In this document: positions 1 to 6,194 of the stretch, one piece after another
How the letters are laid out: each line of letters begins with the position of its first letter
Position numbering within the stretch: the stretch's first letter is position 1
NCBI GenBank assembly: GCA_946413945.1
Contig: CAMKMR010000044.1
Coordinates: 1-10,327, forward strand
Length of the DNA stretch: 10,327 nt
Source of the DNA: an uncultured Lachnospiraceae bacterium
GTDB taxonomy: Bacteria > Bacillota > Clostridia > Lachnospirales > Lachnospiraceae
Reading direction: 5' to 3'
Made by a program: the position numbers and the translations under genes
The notes under the pieces: generated by a model
What the model saw: the letters and a program-made list of their open reading frames with translations, nothing else
Database searches by the model: none
What the model was told of the DNA's origin: nothing

Positions 1-11
1 TTTATGTCAAC
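1..11. repeat. Partial palindromic intergenic repeat cut by the window edge
   Basis: The first bases match the outer arm of the repeat family seen elsewhere in the window (TTTATG followed by GTCAAC, compared with TTTTTATGTTAAC at 5525-5537). It lies 11 bp downstream of the methyltransferase stop codon, so it again sits at a gene 3' end. Read on the minus strand, positions 10-5 are TTGACA, a perfect -35 hexamer pointing out of the window. Only one arm is visible, so membership rests on 11 bases plus location. Confidence 0.45.
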
Positions 12-15
12 CGGG

Positions 16-39
16 TTGTAGTTTATTTTTCAACTACAA
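16..39 (-). other. Inverted repeat across the methyltransferase stop codon
   Basis: TTGTAGTT (16-23) and AACTACAA (32-39) are perfect 8-bp complements around an 8-nt loop that includes the TAA stop at 25-23. The minus-strand transcript could fold here. No T-run follows, so it is not a convincing intrinsic terminator. It may be an mRNA 3'-end hairpin or chance. Confidence 0.3.
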
Positions 40-2173
40 TAATGCAGTTCGAATCTGGGAATTCCTTATCAAGTTCCACCAGTGGTGACAAATGTTCCCT
101 ATACCCCTCTTCAAAAAACTGTTTTGCCTCAATGACATTTGCCCCAAGCTCATCGAAAAACTCCTTATATTCCCTCATAGTCATATAACCAAACTGTTCC
201 TGAACTTCATGGGCGTAAGACTGAATTCCCCAGGTGTAAGTATAAAGAAATTCCCGCATAAAATTTATGTCTCCACAAACGCTCTCCCCCTCAATCTCAA
301 ACTCTCTCTTAATCTCCTTTAATCCCTTGAAATCATTTACATAATTTTTAAAGAAGTCCATCCCTTCTTTTGTTTTAAATGTAACCTTAAGCTTTTCTTT
401 TGAGTCAGTTTTTATTCCATCTCTTATAATGATCCTTCCGCCTTTTTTCAAGGATTCGTAAGCATTTGAAAGAGCTTTCTTTACACTATCTATATTGAAT
501 TTTCCATCTTTCGTATCGGTATAAGAATAAACTTCATGCAAGATTGAAGAGAAAATGATAGATGTTGCCTTTCTCTTTTCCTCTTCTACACTTCCGAAGA
601 AAAGCGGTCCCTCCACGAAATTATGTCTCATCACTGACCAGTTATGGTTTTCACGCTGTTTTTTATTTGTAAGGGTTTCGATTACATTTTCACTGATGTC
701 TGTTCCGAGTATTTTCTTGTCCGGATATTTATTTTCAAGAAGATCAAGCAGCACGCCTCCGCCTGAGCCAACATCGACAATCTCATCTCCCACAGCAAAA
801 TCCACTATTGATTCCTTCGTTGATTCGTCGGCATCATTCATGACAGAAAGGTAGGAATCCTCATTATTAAGCCTGTCAAATTCATCTCTTCTAAAATGGA
901 ACATATCAAATATCATGATTATGCTCTTCTCATAGCTAAGGATTCCCGAACGCTCCGCCTCGACGCAGAAGTCACATAACTTCTCTGCCGCCGCAGAAAA
1001 CTTGAAGCTTACTGTAACTGTGTTACCAGCCACTCCGGTTTTTGACTCCCTGCATACTGCCGGGCAATCTCCAACTACAGCGCTTGTTGCCTGCACCGCC
1101 TCGTCGGCTCCTGACTCCCATCTAACACCACATCTCTTACTCTCGCAATCACCGGTTAAGTTATCTACTCTCTCAACCACAAGCCCCACATGGGTTGAAT
1201 CCCCTGTTTCTAAATAATGCTCAATTATTCTCTTTTTATACACATTTATTGACTTAATTCCATAATAATCATAATAAAGAACATCCTGAACAGGTTTAAA
1301 CTTAAGCTGTTCAAAATCATTTCCAGCCTTTTCAAATACCAATTCAAGAATTTTCAAAATGTCCTTTGGAGCAAAACATCCAAGAGACGATTCAAAATAC
1401 CAAAGATCAATGTGACGATTAAAAATATTGTTTTCAAAGAAAGTAACATTTTCCTTACTCTTTTCTGGATCTGCGGCATCCAGCATCTTTGGGCAAAGCC
1501 TTCGAAGCCTTTCATTTGAAGTAAATGGCTCAATTTTTTTATTGATTATTCCATCAATTATTTTTTCAACATCTTCCTTAACACGGCACCAGATATCATT
1601 ACTAACAGCCGCAATGATACATTTGTTAAGAAGAAGCAACATAGCTTTAAACCGCTCTTTTCCAAATGTATCCACCAGGCCATACAACTCCTTATTAAGT
1701 TTTGCATCGCAAGCCACCTCGCCGCGAATCGCCTGGCCTATCAGGCCGTGAGAGGCTATAAGTTTATAGGTGCACTGGCAAATGTTACTGTCCTCATAAG
1801 GTGAGATATCATTTTGGTAAATTTCAGCCGATGCAAGGTTATGAATTTCAAGATCATAACCCATTTTCTTCCAGCTCTCTCTATCATTTAAGCTTCCACA
1901 TTTAGAAACTTCAGACCATTCAAGAACCGACTTAATTATCTTTAATTCTTTTGGAGATAGTTTTTCTAAAGAATAACTTGTTGCTTCATTTGATTTATAA
2001 CTTTCCTCAAGCTCCGAATCAAATATTTCAAGAGTCTTAAGCACATATTCCAGAACCTCGTTGCCTGTAATCAATGATACACTCTTAACTCTTTCCAAAT
2101 TTACAGACGTAGAATTTCCGTAAGAAAGATAGTCAAACCACTTCTTTCTTGCTTTGATTTCTTCTATTTTCAT
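23..2173 (-). CDS. Large protein with C-terminal class I SAM-dependent methyltransferase domain
   Basis: This 716-residue protein probably transfers a methyl group from S-adenosylmethionine to an unknown substrate in the cytoplasm. The C-terminal third carries the class I Rossmann fold: motif I VDVGSGGG at about 466-473, an acidic strand-2 end in GTDIS at 490-494, SSILHEVY at about 542-549, and a KKGGRIIIRDG strand near 577-587. The first ~335 residues are helical and I do not recognise them. A Cys-containing linker (C343, C348, C370, C374, C400, C403) joins the halves and is encoded by DNA much richer in GC than its surroundings. Two adjacent ATGs exist (2176 and 2173); AGGAG at 2185-2181 lies 4 nt from the first and 7 nt from the second, so the second is preferred. 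The gene follows the flavoprotein gene by about 15 nt and is probably cotranscribed. The methyltransferase fold is confident; the substrate is unknown. Confidence 0.85.
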   Translation of the reverse strand: MKIEEIKARKKWFDYLSYGNSTSVNLERVKSVSLITGNEVLEYVLKTLEIFDSELEESYKSNEATSYSLEKLSPKELKIIKSVLEWSEVSKCGSLNDRESWKKMGYDLEIHNLASAEIYQNDISPYEDSNICQCTYKLIASHGLIGQAIRGEVACDAKLNKELYGLVDTFGKERFKAMLLLLNKCIIAAVSNDIWCRVKEDVEKIIDGIINKKIEPFTSNERLRRLCPKMLDAADPEKSKENVTFFENNIFNRHIDLWYFESSLGCFAPKDILKILELVFEKAGNDFEQLKFKPVQDVLYYDYYGIKSINVYKKRIIEHYLETGDSTHVGLVVERVDNLTGDCESKRCGVRWESGADEAVQATSAVVGDCPAVCRESKTGVAGNTVTVSFKFSAAAEKLCDFCVEAERSGILSYEKSIIMIFDMFHFRRDEFDRLNNEDSYLSVMNDADESTKESIVDFAVGDEIVDVGSGGGVLLDLLENKYPDKKILGTDISENVIETLTNKKQRENHNWSVMRHNFVEGPLFFGSVEEEKRKATSIIFSSILHEVYSYTDTKDGKFNIDSVKKALSNAYESLKKGGRIIIRDGIKTDSKEKLKVTFKTKEGMDFFKNYVNDFKGLKEIKREFEIEGESVCGDINFMREFLYTYTWGIQSYAHEVQEQFGYMTMREYKEFFDELGANVIEAKQFFEEGYREHLSPLVELDKEFPDSNCIIVVEK

Positions 2174-2188
2174 CATTTGTCTCCTGTT

Positions 2189-2806
2189 TTATCTGATAAA
2201 GCTTGTTGCCTGCCATGGCTCCTTCTCTGGCAGTCCGTATTTTTCTTTTCCAAGAGCAATGCTCCTCATTAAAAATGTCATATTTCTCGCAAGTGTTCTC
2301 ATAGTCTGAAGTCCTTCTAAATCTTCACTAGCCTGTCCTATTTCCCTGCCATGAATGCTGTTCCAATATTGGCTGGATGCAACCGGCATTCCGCTGATCG
2401 TAAAATATTTATTCAGCTCGTCAAATGTTGCTGAAAGTCCGCCTCTTCTTGCTGAGACTACGCTTGCTCCAACCTTCATAGTCTTATTGAAATTTGTACT
2501 ATAAAAAAGTCTGTCAAGGCAGGCAATAAGAGTGGCATTTGCTGATGCATAATAAACAGGAGAAGCGATCACAAGTCCATCAGCTTCCTTAAATTTAGGC
2601 ACAAGTTCATTTACCACATCATCAAAGACACATTTGCCGTTGTCACGGCAGGAACCACAGGCGATGCATCCCCTGATAGCTTTATTTCCAACCTGAACGA
2701 CTTCGGATTCAACTCCTTCCGCCTCAAAAACCTTAACCATTTCATTTAATGCTATACTTGTGTTTCCTCCAACTCGAGGACTTCCATTGATCATTAAAAC
2801 TTTCAT
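2189..2806 (-). CDS. Flavodoxin-fold NADPH-dependent FMN reductase / iron-sulfur flavoprotein family
   Basis: This 205-residue cytoplasmic oxidoreductase is predicted to bind FMN and shuttle electrons. The N-terminus has the FMN phosphate-binding loop GSPRVGGNT (8-16) after a hydrophobic beta strand, followed by ASPVYY (81-86) and ARRGG (119-123), which usually contact the flavin. Four cysteines, C47, C50, C53 and C59 (CX2CX2CX5C), match the compact cluster motif of iron-sulfur flavoproteins, so a 4Fe-4S cluster is plausible. An upstream in-frame ATG at 2851 would add 15 residues that are poor protein sequence. The ATG at 2806 is chosen because it begins the conserved MKVLMINGSPR strand and has AGAGGAGG 4 nt upstream. 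The methyltransferase gene follows at once, suggesting an operon. The physiological electron acceptor cannot be read from the sequence. Confidence 0.9.
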   Translation of the reverse strand: MKVLMINGSPRVGGNTSIALNEMVKVFEAEGVESEVVQVGNKAIRGCIACGSCRDNGKCVFDDVVNELVPKFKEADGLVIASPVYYASANATLIACLDRLFYSTNFNKTMKVGASVVSARRGGLSATFDELNKYFTISGMPVASSQYWNSIHGREIGQASEDLEGLQTMRTLARNMTFLMRSIALGKEKYGLPEKEPWQATSFIR

Positions 2807-2838
2807 TTTGCCTCCTCTCAATGTCTCCAACATCCTGG

Positions 2839-2867
2839 ATTTTCGGCACATGGCCCACCCTGGTCAA
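2839..2867 (-). promoter_or_regulatory. Candidate promoter for the flavoprotein operon, -35 inside a repeat end
   Basis: On the minus strand TTGACC (2867-2862) is followed after exactly 17 nt by GAAAAT (2844-2839), four of six matches to a -10 box, 32 nt before the start codon. The -35 lies in the outer arm (GTTGAC) of the repeat block. The weak -10 makes this a suggestion only. Confidence 0.3.
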
Positions 2868-3001
2868 CATAAAAATGAGCCACAGTTCCCGGAATGAGCC
2901 ATGATCCCGGAACCTAGGTTCAAAAAATGAGCCACAGTCCCCGGCACCTAGGTTCAAAAAATGGCCACAGTCCCTGGCACCCAGACCAAAAATTATGTTA
3001 A
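2863..3001. repeat. Composite palindromic repeat block with 33-34 bp tandem units
   Basis: The block opens with GTCAACATAAAAATGAGCC and closes with AATTATGTTAA, inverted versions of the same arm. Inside are about 3.5 tandem units starting AATG(A)GCC at 2874, 2893, 2926 and 2960. The two full units (33 and 34 bp) differ at few positions and each contains the palindrome AACCTAGGTT or a close relative. The core AATGAGCCACAGTCCCCGG is the same as in the copies near 5500 and 7870. It looks like an element enlarged by internal duplication. Confidence 0.75.
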
Positions 3002-3043
3002 TTTAAAAGCAATGTTTATTGCGTAATCACAATGCTTTTATCT

Positions 3044-3106
3044 GTTTACATAAAAACATGGACCATAGTGCCTGGCACTATGGTCCACTACACTCTATGG
3101 TCCATT
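3044..3106. repeat. Palindromic intergenic repeat, 29-bp near-perfect inverted repeat
   Basis: The outer arm GTTTACATAAAAACATGG leads into GGACCATAGTGCC, one T, then GGCACTATGGTCC: 13 bp perfect arms at 3060-3072 and 3074-3086, extended to 14 bp by a T-A pair (3059/3087). A further half-core CTATGGTCCATT follows at 3095-3106. The GGACCATAG core ties it to the copies at 5483 and 7829. Confidence 0.75.
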
Positions 3107-3143
3107 ATAGCAAAAAACAAAATGTGATAAAATAACCCTGTAT

Positions 3144-3178
3144 TGAGTTTTTCTTCATTTTACCCATGAAAGATTAGC
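3144..3178. repeat. Direct repeat, distal copy of the vWA gene 3' end
   Basis: This 35-bp segment (TGAGTTTTTCTTCATTTT followed by ACCCATGAAAGATTAGC) repeats 3212-3245 with one inserted A and one substitution. The spacing between copies is 67-68 bp, with 33 unrelated bases in between. Confidence 0.85.
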
Positions 3179-3211
3179 AATTAGTCTGCAATATATAGAA
3201 GATTATCCTGA

Positions 3212-3245
3212 TGAGTTTTTCTTCATTTTCCCATGAGAGATTAGC
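3212..3245. repeat. Direct repeat, proximal copy overlapping the vWA stop codon
   Basis: The copy partner of 3144-3178. Its last five bases (3241-3245) are the TAA stop codon and part of the preceding codon of the vWA gene, so the duplicated unit starts exactly at the coding end and runs downstream. A shared CCTG just left of both copies suggests the homology reaches about 40 bp. Confidence 0.85.
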
Positions 3246-3918
3246 GGCTCTTCTTCCCGCGCTTCTCATAGTCTCGGCTGATTTCCTCATCCCAGTCACT
3301 ATTATCCAACTCCTCACAAACCCTCATGCTATCGGCCTTCATAACTGAACAAACTGCCTTGGAAACCCCGGCAAATACATTTGCTGTCCCTTCTTCATCG
3401 CAAACATAGTTTACTGTTCTCTCTCTTCTTATTCCAAACTTGCTTGCTTCAGCGTATGCGTCAATATTCGCTCCGATGAAAATAAACTCCCAACCATATT
3501 TTTCCTGCTGGCGCTTAACCATTTTCTCAATCTTCTCGCGCGAGTACCTGCTGCTGGCATTTTCCATTCCATCCGTTGTAATGATGACGATAGTCTTATC
3601 AGGCCTATCTTCCTTCCTTGCATATTTATGCACATTCCCGATATGATGGATTGCCCCACCAACAGCGTCGAGAAGCGCCGTACATCCCCTTACAAAATAC
3701 TGCTCATCTGTCATTTTTTCGATCTTATCTATCGGAACTCTGTCGTGAATAACCTCGCTGACATTATCAAAGAGAACCGTTGAAACCAGCGCCCTCTCCC
3801 CTGTCTTCTTTTGTTTCTCCATCATAGAATTGAAACCACCGATAGTATCTGCCTCCAGCCCTGCCATTGACCCTGATCTGTCTAAAATGTAAATAATTTC
3901 TGTTAATCCTTTGCTCAT
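3241..3918 (-). CDS. Stand-alone von Willebrand factor A (vWA) domain protein
   Basis: This 225-residue protein is a single vWA domain, a metal-dependent protein-binding module. The metal ion-dependent adhesion site is intact: DRSGS (D13, S15, S17), T80 in RGCTALLDAVGG, and D116 in ITTDGMEN. There is no signal peptide or membrane segment, so it acts in the cytoplasm. A charged tail (DWDEEISRDYEKRGKKSR) follows the fold. Of two in-frame ATGs (3924, 3918), the second is chosen because AGGAGG at 3932-3927 is 8 nt away from it and only 2 nt from the first. The upstream neighbour is a macrodomain gene, but a terminator lies between, so this gene probably has its own promoter. In the TerY-like family such vWA proteins accompany phosphatases, kinases and macrodomains in stress gene clusters; here only the macro gene is visible. 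A direct repeat begins at the stop codon. Confidence 0.93.
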   Translation of the reverse strand: MSKGLTEIIYILDRSGSMAGLEADTIGGFNSMMEKQKKTGERALVSTVLFDNVSEVIHDRVPIDKIEKMTDEQYFVRGCTALLDAVGGAIHHIGNVHKYARKEDRPDKTIVIITTDGMENASSRYSREKIEKMVKRQQEKYGWEFIFIGANIDAYAEASKFGIRRERTVNYVCDEEGTANVFAGVSKAVCSVMKADSMRVCEELDNSDWDEEISRDYEKRGKKSR

Positions 3919-3932
3919 ATTCATTTCCTCCT
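3919..3932 (-). promoter_or_regulatory. Ribosome binding site deciding the vWA start
   Basis: AGGAGG at 3932-3927 is 8 nt from the ATG at 3918 but only 2 nt from the in-frame ATG at 3924. The downstream codon is therefore the likely start. Confidence 0.7.
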
Positions 3933-4051
3933 GATTTCATCTTTTATCTTGCATGAAATGACTCTTCAACCTGCAATAACATTTTGTGGTTTTGTTTGAT
4001 TCATGCTATGTTTTTCTTGTTTTGATGATCTTATTCTAACGAAAATGAAGC

Positions 4052-4081
4052 AAAAAAAGGTCAACCCGAAGGCGACCTTTT
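4052..4081 (-). terminator. Rho-independent terminator after the macrodomain gene
   Basis: On the minus strand AAAAGGTC, a short GCC-TTCG-GGT inner stem with a tetraloop, and GACCTTTT form a hairpin that runs into seven T residues (4058-4052). It lies about 70 nt past the macrodomain stop codon and separates that gene from the vWA gene. The A-tract on the other side could make it work in both directions. Confidence 0.85.
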
Positions 4082-4150
4082 AATTATAATTTTAGTAACT
4101 TATTTGAATTCTTATATTTAATTCTATTGTAAAAAATCCAGACTCTCCAT

Positions 4151-5449
4151 CTAAATAGTAGATAAAGGGTCAAGGCCATAGTCAAACAACACAATATCGA
4201 TTTTTAAAACATTGTAATCCTCATGCTCGATGAAATATCCCACCACCGCATCCGTTTGCGATATCGGAGACAGAGCATAGCCTGCGATCCTAAGAAAATC
4301 CACAGTTTCATCCATGTTTAAATGAAGCCCCACAGCTAAAGCAAGCATTTTTCCCTTTGATGGCTTAACCTGACCTTTAAGCAACTTTGAAAAATATTGC
4401 TTGGAAATGTTTGCTGCAGCGTAAACCTCAGAATTCTTAAGCCCTTTTTTATTTATCAGCATCTGCAAATGTTTCTCAAATGACTCTTTATATATCCCTT
4501 TCAAAACATCTTCCAGTGAATTATTTGCGACTGCTCTGCCCTCTATCCCGGCCATCGCCGCTGCTCCAAGCTTGGCACATCTTTCAGTATCTGCCTGGGA
4601 CAAATTGCCTGCTTCTTCGTCCTGAATATTTTTAGGCGCCACACTGTCACTTGCATCCCATGTGTTTTCTGCGCATCTGTCTCTCGCAGCTTTCTTTCCA
4701 GCAATTCTACTAAAGAGCATCCTGACCGGAGAACTTTTCTTCTTATTATCCTGAGGTGCTTTCTCCTCATCCGGTGTGCTATCCCTGCGTTGTCCGAACT
4801 CTTGCATACTTTCCCTCGTATGGGGGATTTTCTCCTCGTCCGGTGTGCTATCCCTTAGTTGTCCGAACTCTTGCATACTTTCCCTCGTATGGGGGATTTT
4901 CTCCTCAGCAAGAGCCATTTTCACATAGCTGTCATCTATATAGCTTGATACTTCATCAACAATCTCGCCTGATATCTTAACTGACTCATCACCAAAAACA
5001 ACAAGAGTTATGTCAATTTCATGTTCTTCTAAGAAAGATGTAAACGCATCTACTGCAATCTGAATACCTGTTTTCTGCGGAAAGCCATAAGTTCCTGTAG
5101 AAATCACCGGAAATGCGATAGACTCACATCCATTTTCAAAAGCAAGATTTAAAGCTTTGTCGTAACATTTTCTAAGGATTGCTTCCTCGCCCTTGCTGGC
5201 ATTTTCCCAGCGAGGACCACTCACATGTATAATGAACTTTGCCTCTAGATTAAAAGCCTTTGTGATTCCAACCTCTCCGGGCGACAGGTAACCGATCTTT
5301 TCACGTTCAGCCAGGAGATTTTCCATCCCCGCTGCTTTATAAATTGCGTAGTCTACGCCACTTCCCACTGCAACCTCAGGATTTGCCGTATTTACTATAG
5401 CATCCGCCTTAATTTTTGTAATATCATTACGAATTATATGAAATGGCAT
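4151..5449 (-). CDS. Macrodomain protein with repetitive linker and C-terminal repressor-like module
   Basis: This 432-residue protein starts with a macrodomain (about 1-170), a fold that binds or hydrolyses ADP-ribose and related nucleotides. Visible motifs are NDIT (8-11), NTANP (20-24), GSGVDYAIYKAAG (29-41) and ISTGTYGFP (116-124). A charged linker has a 23-residue unit twice in tandem (182-204, 205-227), then basic and acidic stretches. The end (about 315-432) contains a helix-turn-helix-like segment, EVYAAANISKQYFSKLLKG near 341-359, and a conserved AGYALSPISQTDAVVGYFIEH tail; this module occurs in Firmicutes macrodomain and vWA/kinase-linked proteins. A TTG at 5461 could extend it by four residues, but GGGAGGG lies inside that extension, 4 nt before the ATG at 5449, so the ATG is chosen. 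Possible roles are ADP-ribose sensing coupled to regulation; the substrate is unproven. Confidence 0.92.
   Translation of the reverse strand: MPFHIIRNDITKIKADAIVNTANPEVAVGSGVDYAIYKAAGMENLLAEREKIGYLSPGEVGITKAFNLEAKFIIHVSGPRWENASKGEEAILRKCYDKALNLAFENGCESIAFPVISTGTYGFPQKTGIQIAVDAFTSFLEEHEIDITLVVFGDESVKISGEIVDEVSSYIDDSYVKMALAEEKIPHTRESMQEFGQLRDSTPDEEKIPHTRESMQEFGQRRDSTPDEEKAPQDNKKKSSPVRMLFSRIAGKKAARDRCAENTWDASDSVAPKNIQDEEAGNLSQADTERCAKLGAAAMAGIEGRAVANNSLEDVLKGIYKESFEKHLQMLINKKGLKNSEVYAAANISKQYFSKLLKGQVKPSKGKMLALAVGLHLNMDETVDFLRIAGYALSPISQTDAVVGYFIEHEDYNVLKIDIVLFDYGLDPLSTI
4763..4900. repeat. Two tandem 69-bp repeats inside the macrodomain gene
   Basis: Copies at 4763-4831 and 4832-4900 differ at about five positions; a six-base start of a third copy (CTCCTC) follows at 4901. 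The length is 23 codons, so the frame is kept and the protein unit EEKIPHTRESMQEFGQ(L/R)RD is duplicated. High nucleotide identity suggests a recent duplication able to change copy number. Confidence 0.95.
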
Positions 5450-5482
5450 ATTCCCTCCCAATCATTCAATAACATCAAGTCG

Positions 5483-5537
5483 GTTAACATAAAAATGAGC
5501 CACTGCCCCCGGGACCATGGTCCATTTTTATGTTAAC
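5483..5537. repeat. Complete 55-bp palindromic repeat abutting a stop codon
   Basis: The two ends, GTTAACATAAAAATG (5483-5497) and CATTTTTATGTTAAC (5523-5537), are perfect 15-bp complements. The centre holds GAGCCACTGCCCCCGGG and the palindrome GGACCATGGTCC. The stop codon of the alkyltransferase-like gene occupies 5540-5538, so the element starts at the next base. A-tract, GC-rich stem and T-tract are symmetrical, the layout of a bidirectional intrinsic terminator. It lies between that gene and the macrodomain gene. Confidence 0.9.
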
Positions 5538-6170
5538 TTAGATCCACTGGTATTTTTTCAAATCAACTTTTCCATTAATAACTTCTACTCCCTCGGCCGA
5601 AAGAAGCTCCGCCTGTCTGTTTGCCCCACCAAAAGCAAATGCCCCTGACAGTTCCCCTTTAGAATTAACGACTCTAAAACAAGGAATATTTTCCGGATCA
5701 GGATTTTTATGTAAAATGTTCCCTACCGCCCTTGCCATTTTTTTATCTCCTGCAAGCTCAGCAATCTGACCGTAAGTAGCAACATTTCCGTAAGGTATCA
5801 TTTTAACTGCATCATATATTTTTCGGGCAGGCGAATAACTGATCAGGTCATAACTCTCGGCTATCATCGCTCTAATATCTTCCTCAGGAACACTTCCATC
5901 CAAAATCACCGTATTCCAATGCAATTTATTCTGATGGTATCCGGGAACCACAGACTTATATAACTTTCTCCAGAAAAATGCTTTATCCGGGTCAACCTTC
6001 AGGTTCAGGTTCATAAAACCGTCCTTTTCATAAGTCCAAAGAAATGCCTTATTATTACCCTTATATCTGACCAGCTGCCAATTATCATCATGAAATGGAG
6101 CGTCCTGAAATGTATCAGGGAAACTCAGACCATATGCTAAAATCTCTTGTCTCTTCTTTTCTAATGACAT
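5538..6170 (-). CDS. MmcQ/YjbR domain fused to an alkyltransferase-like (MGMT-family) domain
   Basis: This 210-residue protein joins a YjbR/MmcQ domain (about 1-115, DNA-binding-like fold, ending in the typical ESYDLI) to the C-terminal domain of O6-alkylguanine-DNA alkyltransferases. In the latter, IPYGNVATYGQIA (125-137) has the Tyr (Y133) used in nucleotide flipping, RAVG (147-150) has the Arg finger, and IPCFRVVNSKGELSGAFAFGG (162-182) is the active-site loop. The expected PCHR is PCFR: the acceptor-type C164 is kept, but the His that activates it is F165. It is thus neither a standard MGMT nor a Trp-type ATL. The start is supported by AGGAG 6 nt ahead. The gene sits 24 nt after the HEAT gene, likely one operon. 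A role in alkylated-DNA recognition is inferred; methyl transfer activity is uncertain. Confidence 0.9.
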   Translation of the reverse strand: MSLEKKRQEILAYGLSFPDTFQDAPFHDDNWQLVRYKGNNKAFLWTYEKDGFMNLNLKVDPDKAFFWRKLYKSVVPGYHQNKLHWNTVILDGSVPEEDIRAMIAESYDLISYSPARKIYDAVKMIPYGNVATYGQIAELAGDKKMARAVGNILHKNPDPENIPCFRVVNSKGELSGAFAFGGANRQAELLSAEGVEVINGKVDLKKYQWI

Positions 6171-6194
6171 ATCCTTCTCCTGTTTTTCATCAAC

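Larger units (their letters stand above)
2807..3240. other. 434-bp gene-free region filled with repeats
   Basis: Between the vWA and flavoprotein genes no credible gene is seen. From right to left it holds a 34-35 bp direct duplication of the vWA gene end, a near-perfect 29-bp palindrome, a short AT-rich stretch (about 3002-3043, with AAAAGCA and TGCTTTT as weak complementary arms), a composite block of 33-34 bp tandem units, and the ribosome binding site and possible promoter of the flavoprotein gene. Confidence 0.7.

Noticed and set aside
1428..1751. Plus-strand reading frame of 107 residues opposite the methyltransferase gene
   Set aside because: Antisense shadow with Ser/Leu-rich low-information sequence; all supported genes here are on the minus strand.
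2742..2957. Minus-strand reading frame of 71 residues across the repeat block
   Set aside because: It overlaps the real flavoprotein start in another frame and runs through palindromic repeats; the peptide has no protein-like pattern.
2874..2990. Possible CRISPR-like array
   Set aside because: The 33-34 bp units are contiguous with no unique spacers, and no cas gene is present.
3059..3087. Strong hairpin as a rho-independent terminator
   Set aside because: The stem is excellent but no T-run follows on either strand; it fits the repeat family better.
3100..3235. Tiny frames starting MKKNS in both copies of the vWA end repeat
   Set aside because: They are 7 and about 17 residues long, have no independent support, and simply follow from the duplicated DNA.
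5450..5461. TTG start giving four extra residues on the macrodomain protein
   Set aside because: The extra codons are the Shine-Dalgarno sequence itself (GGGAGGG) of the ATG at 5449.
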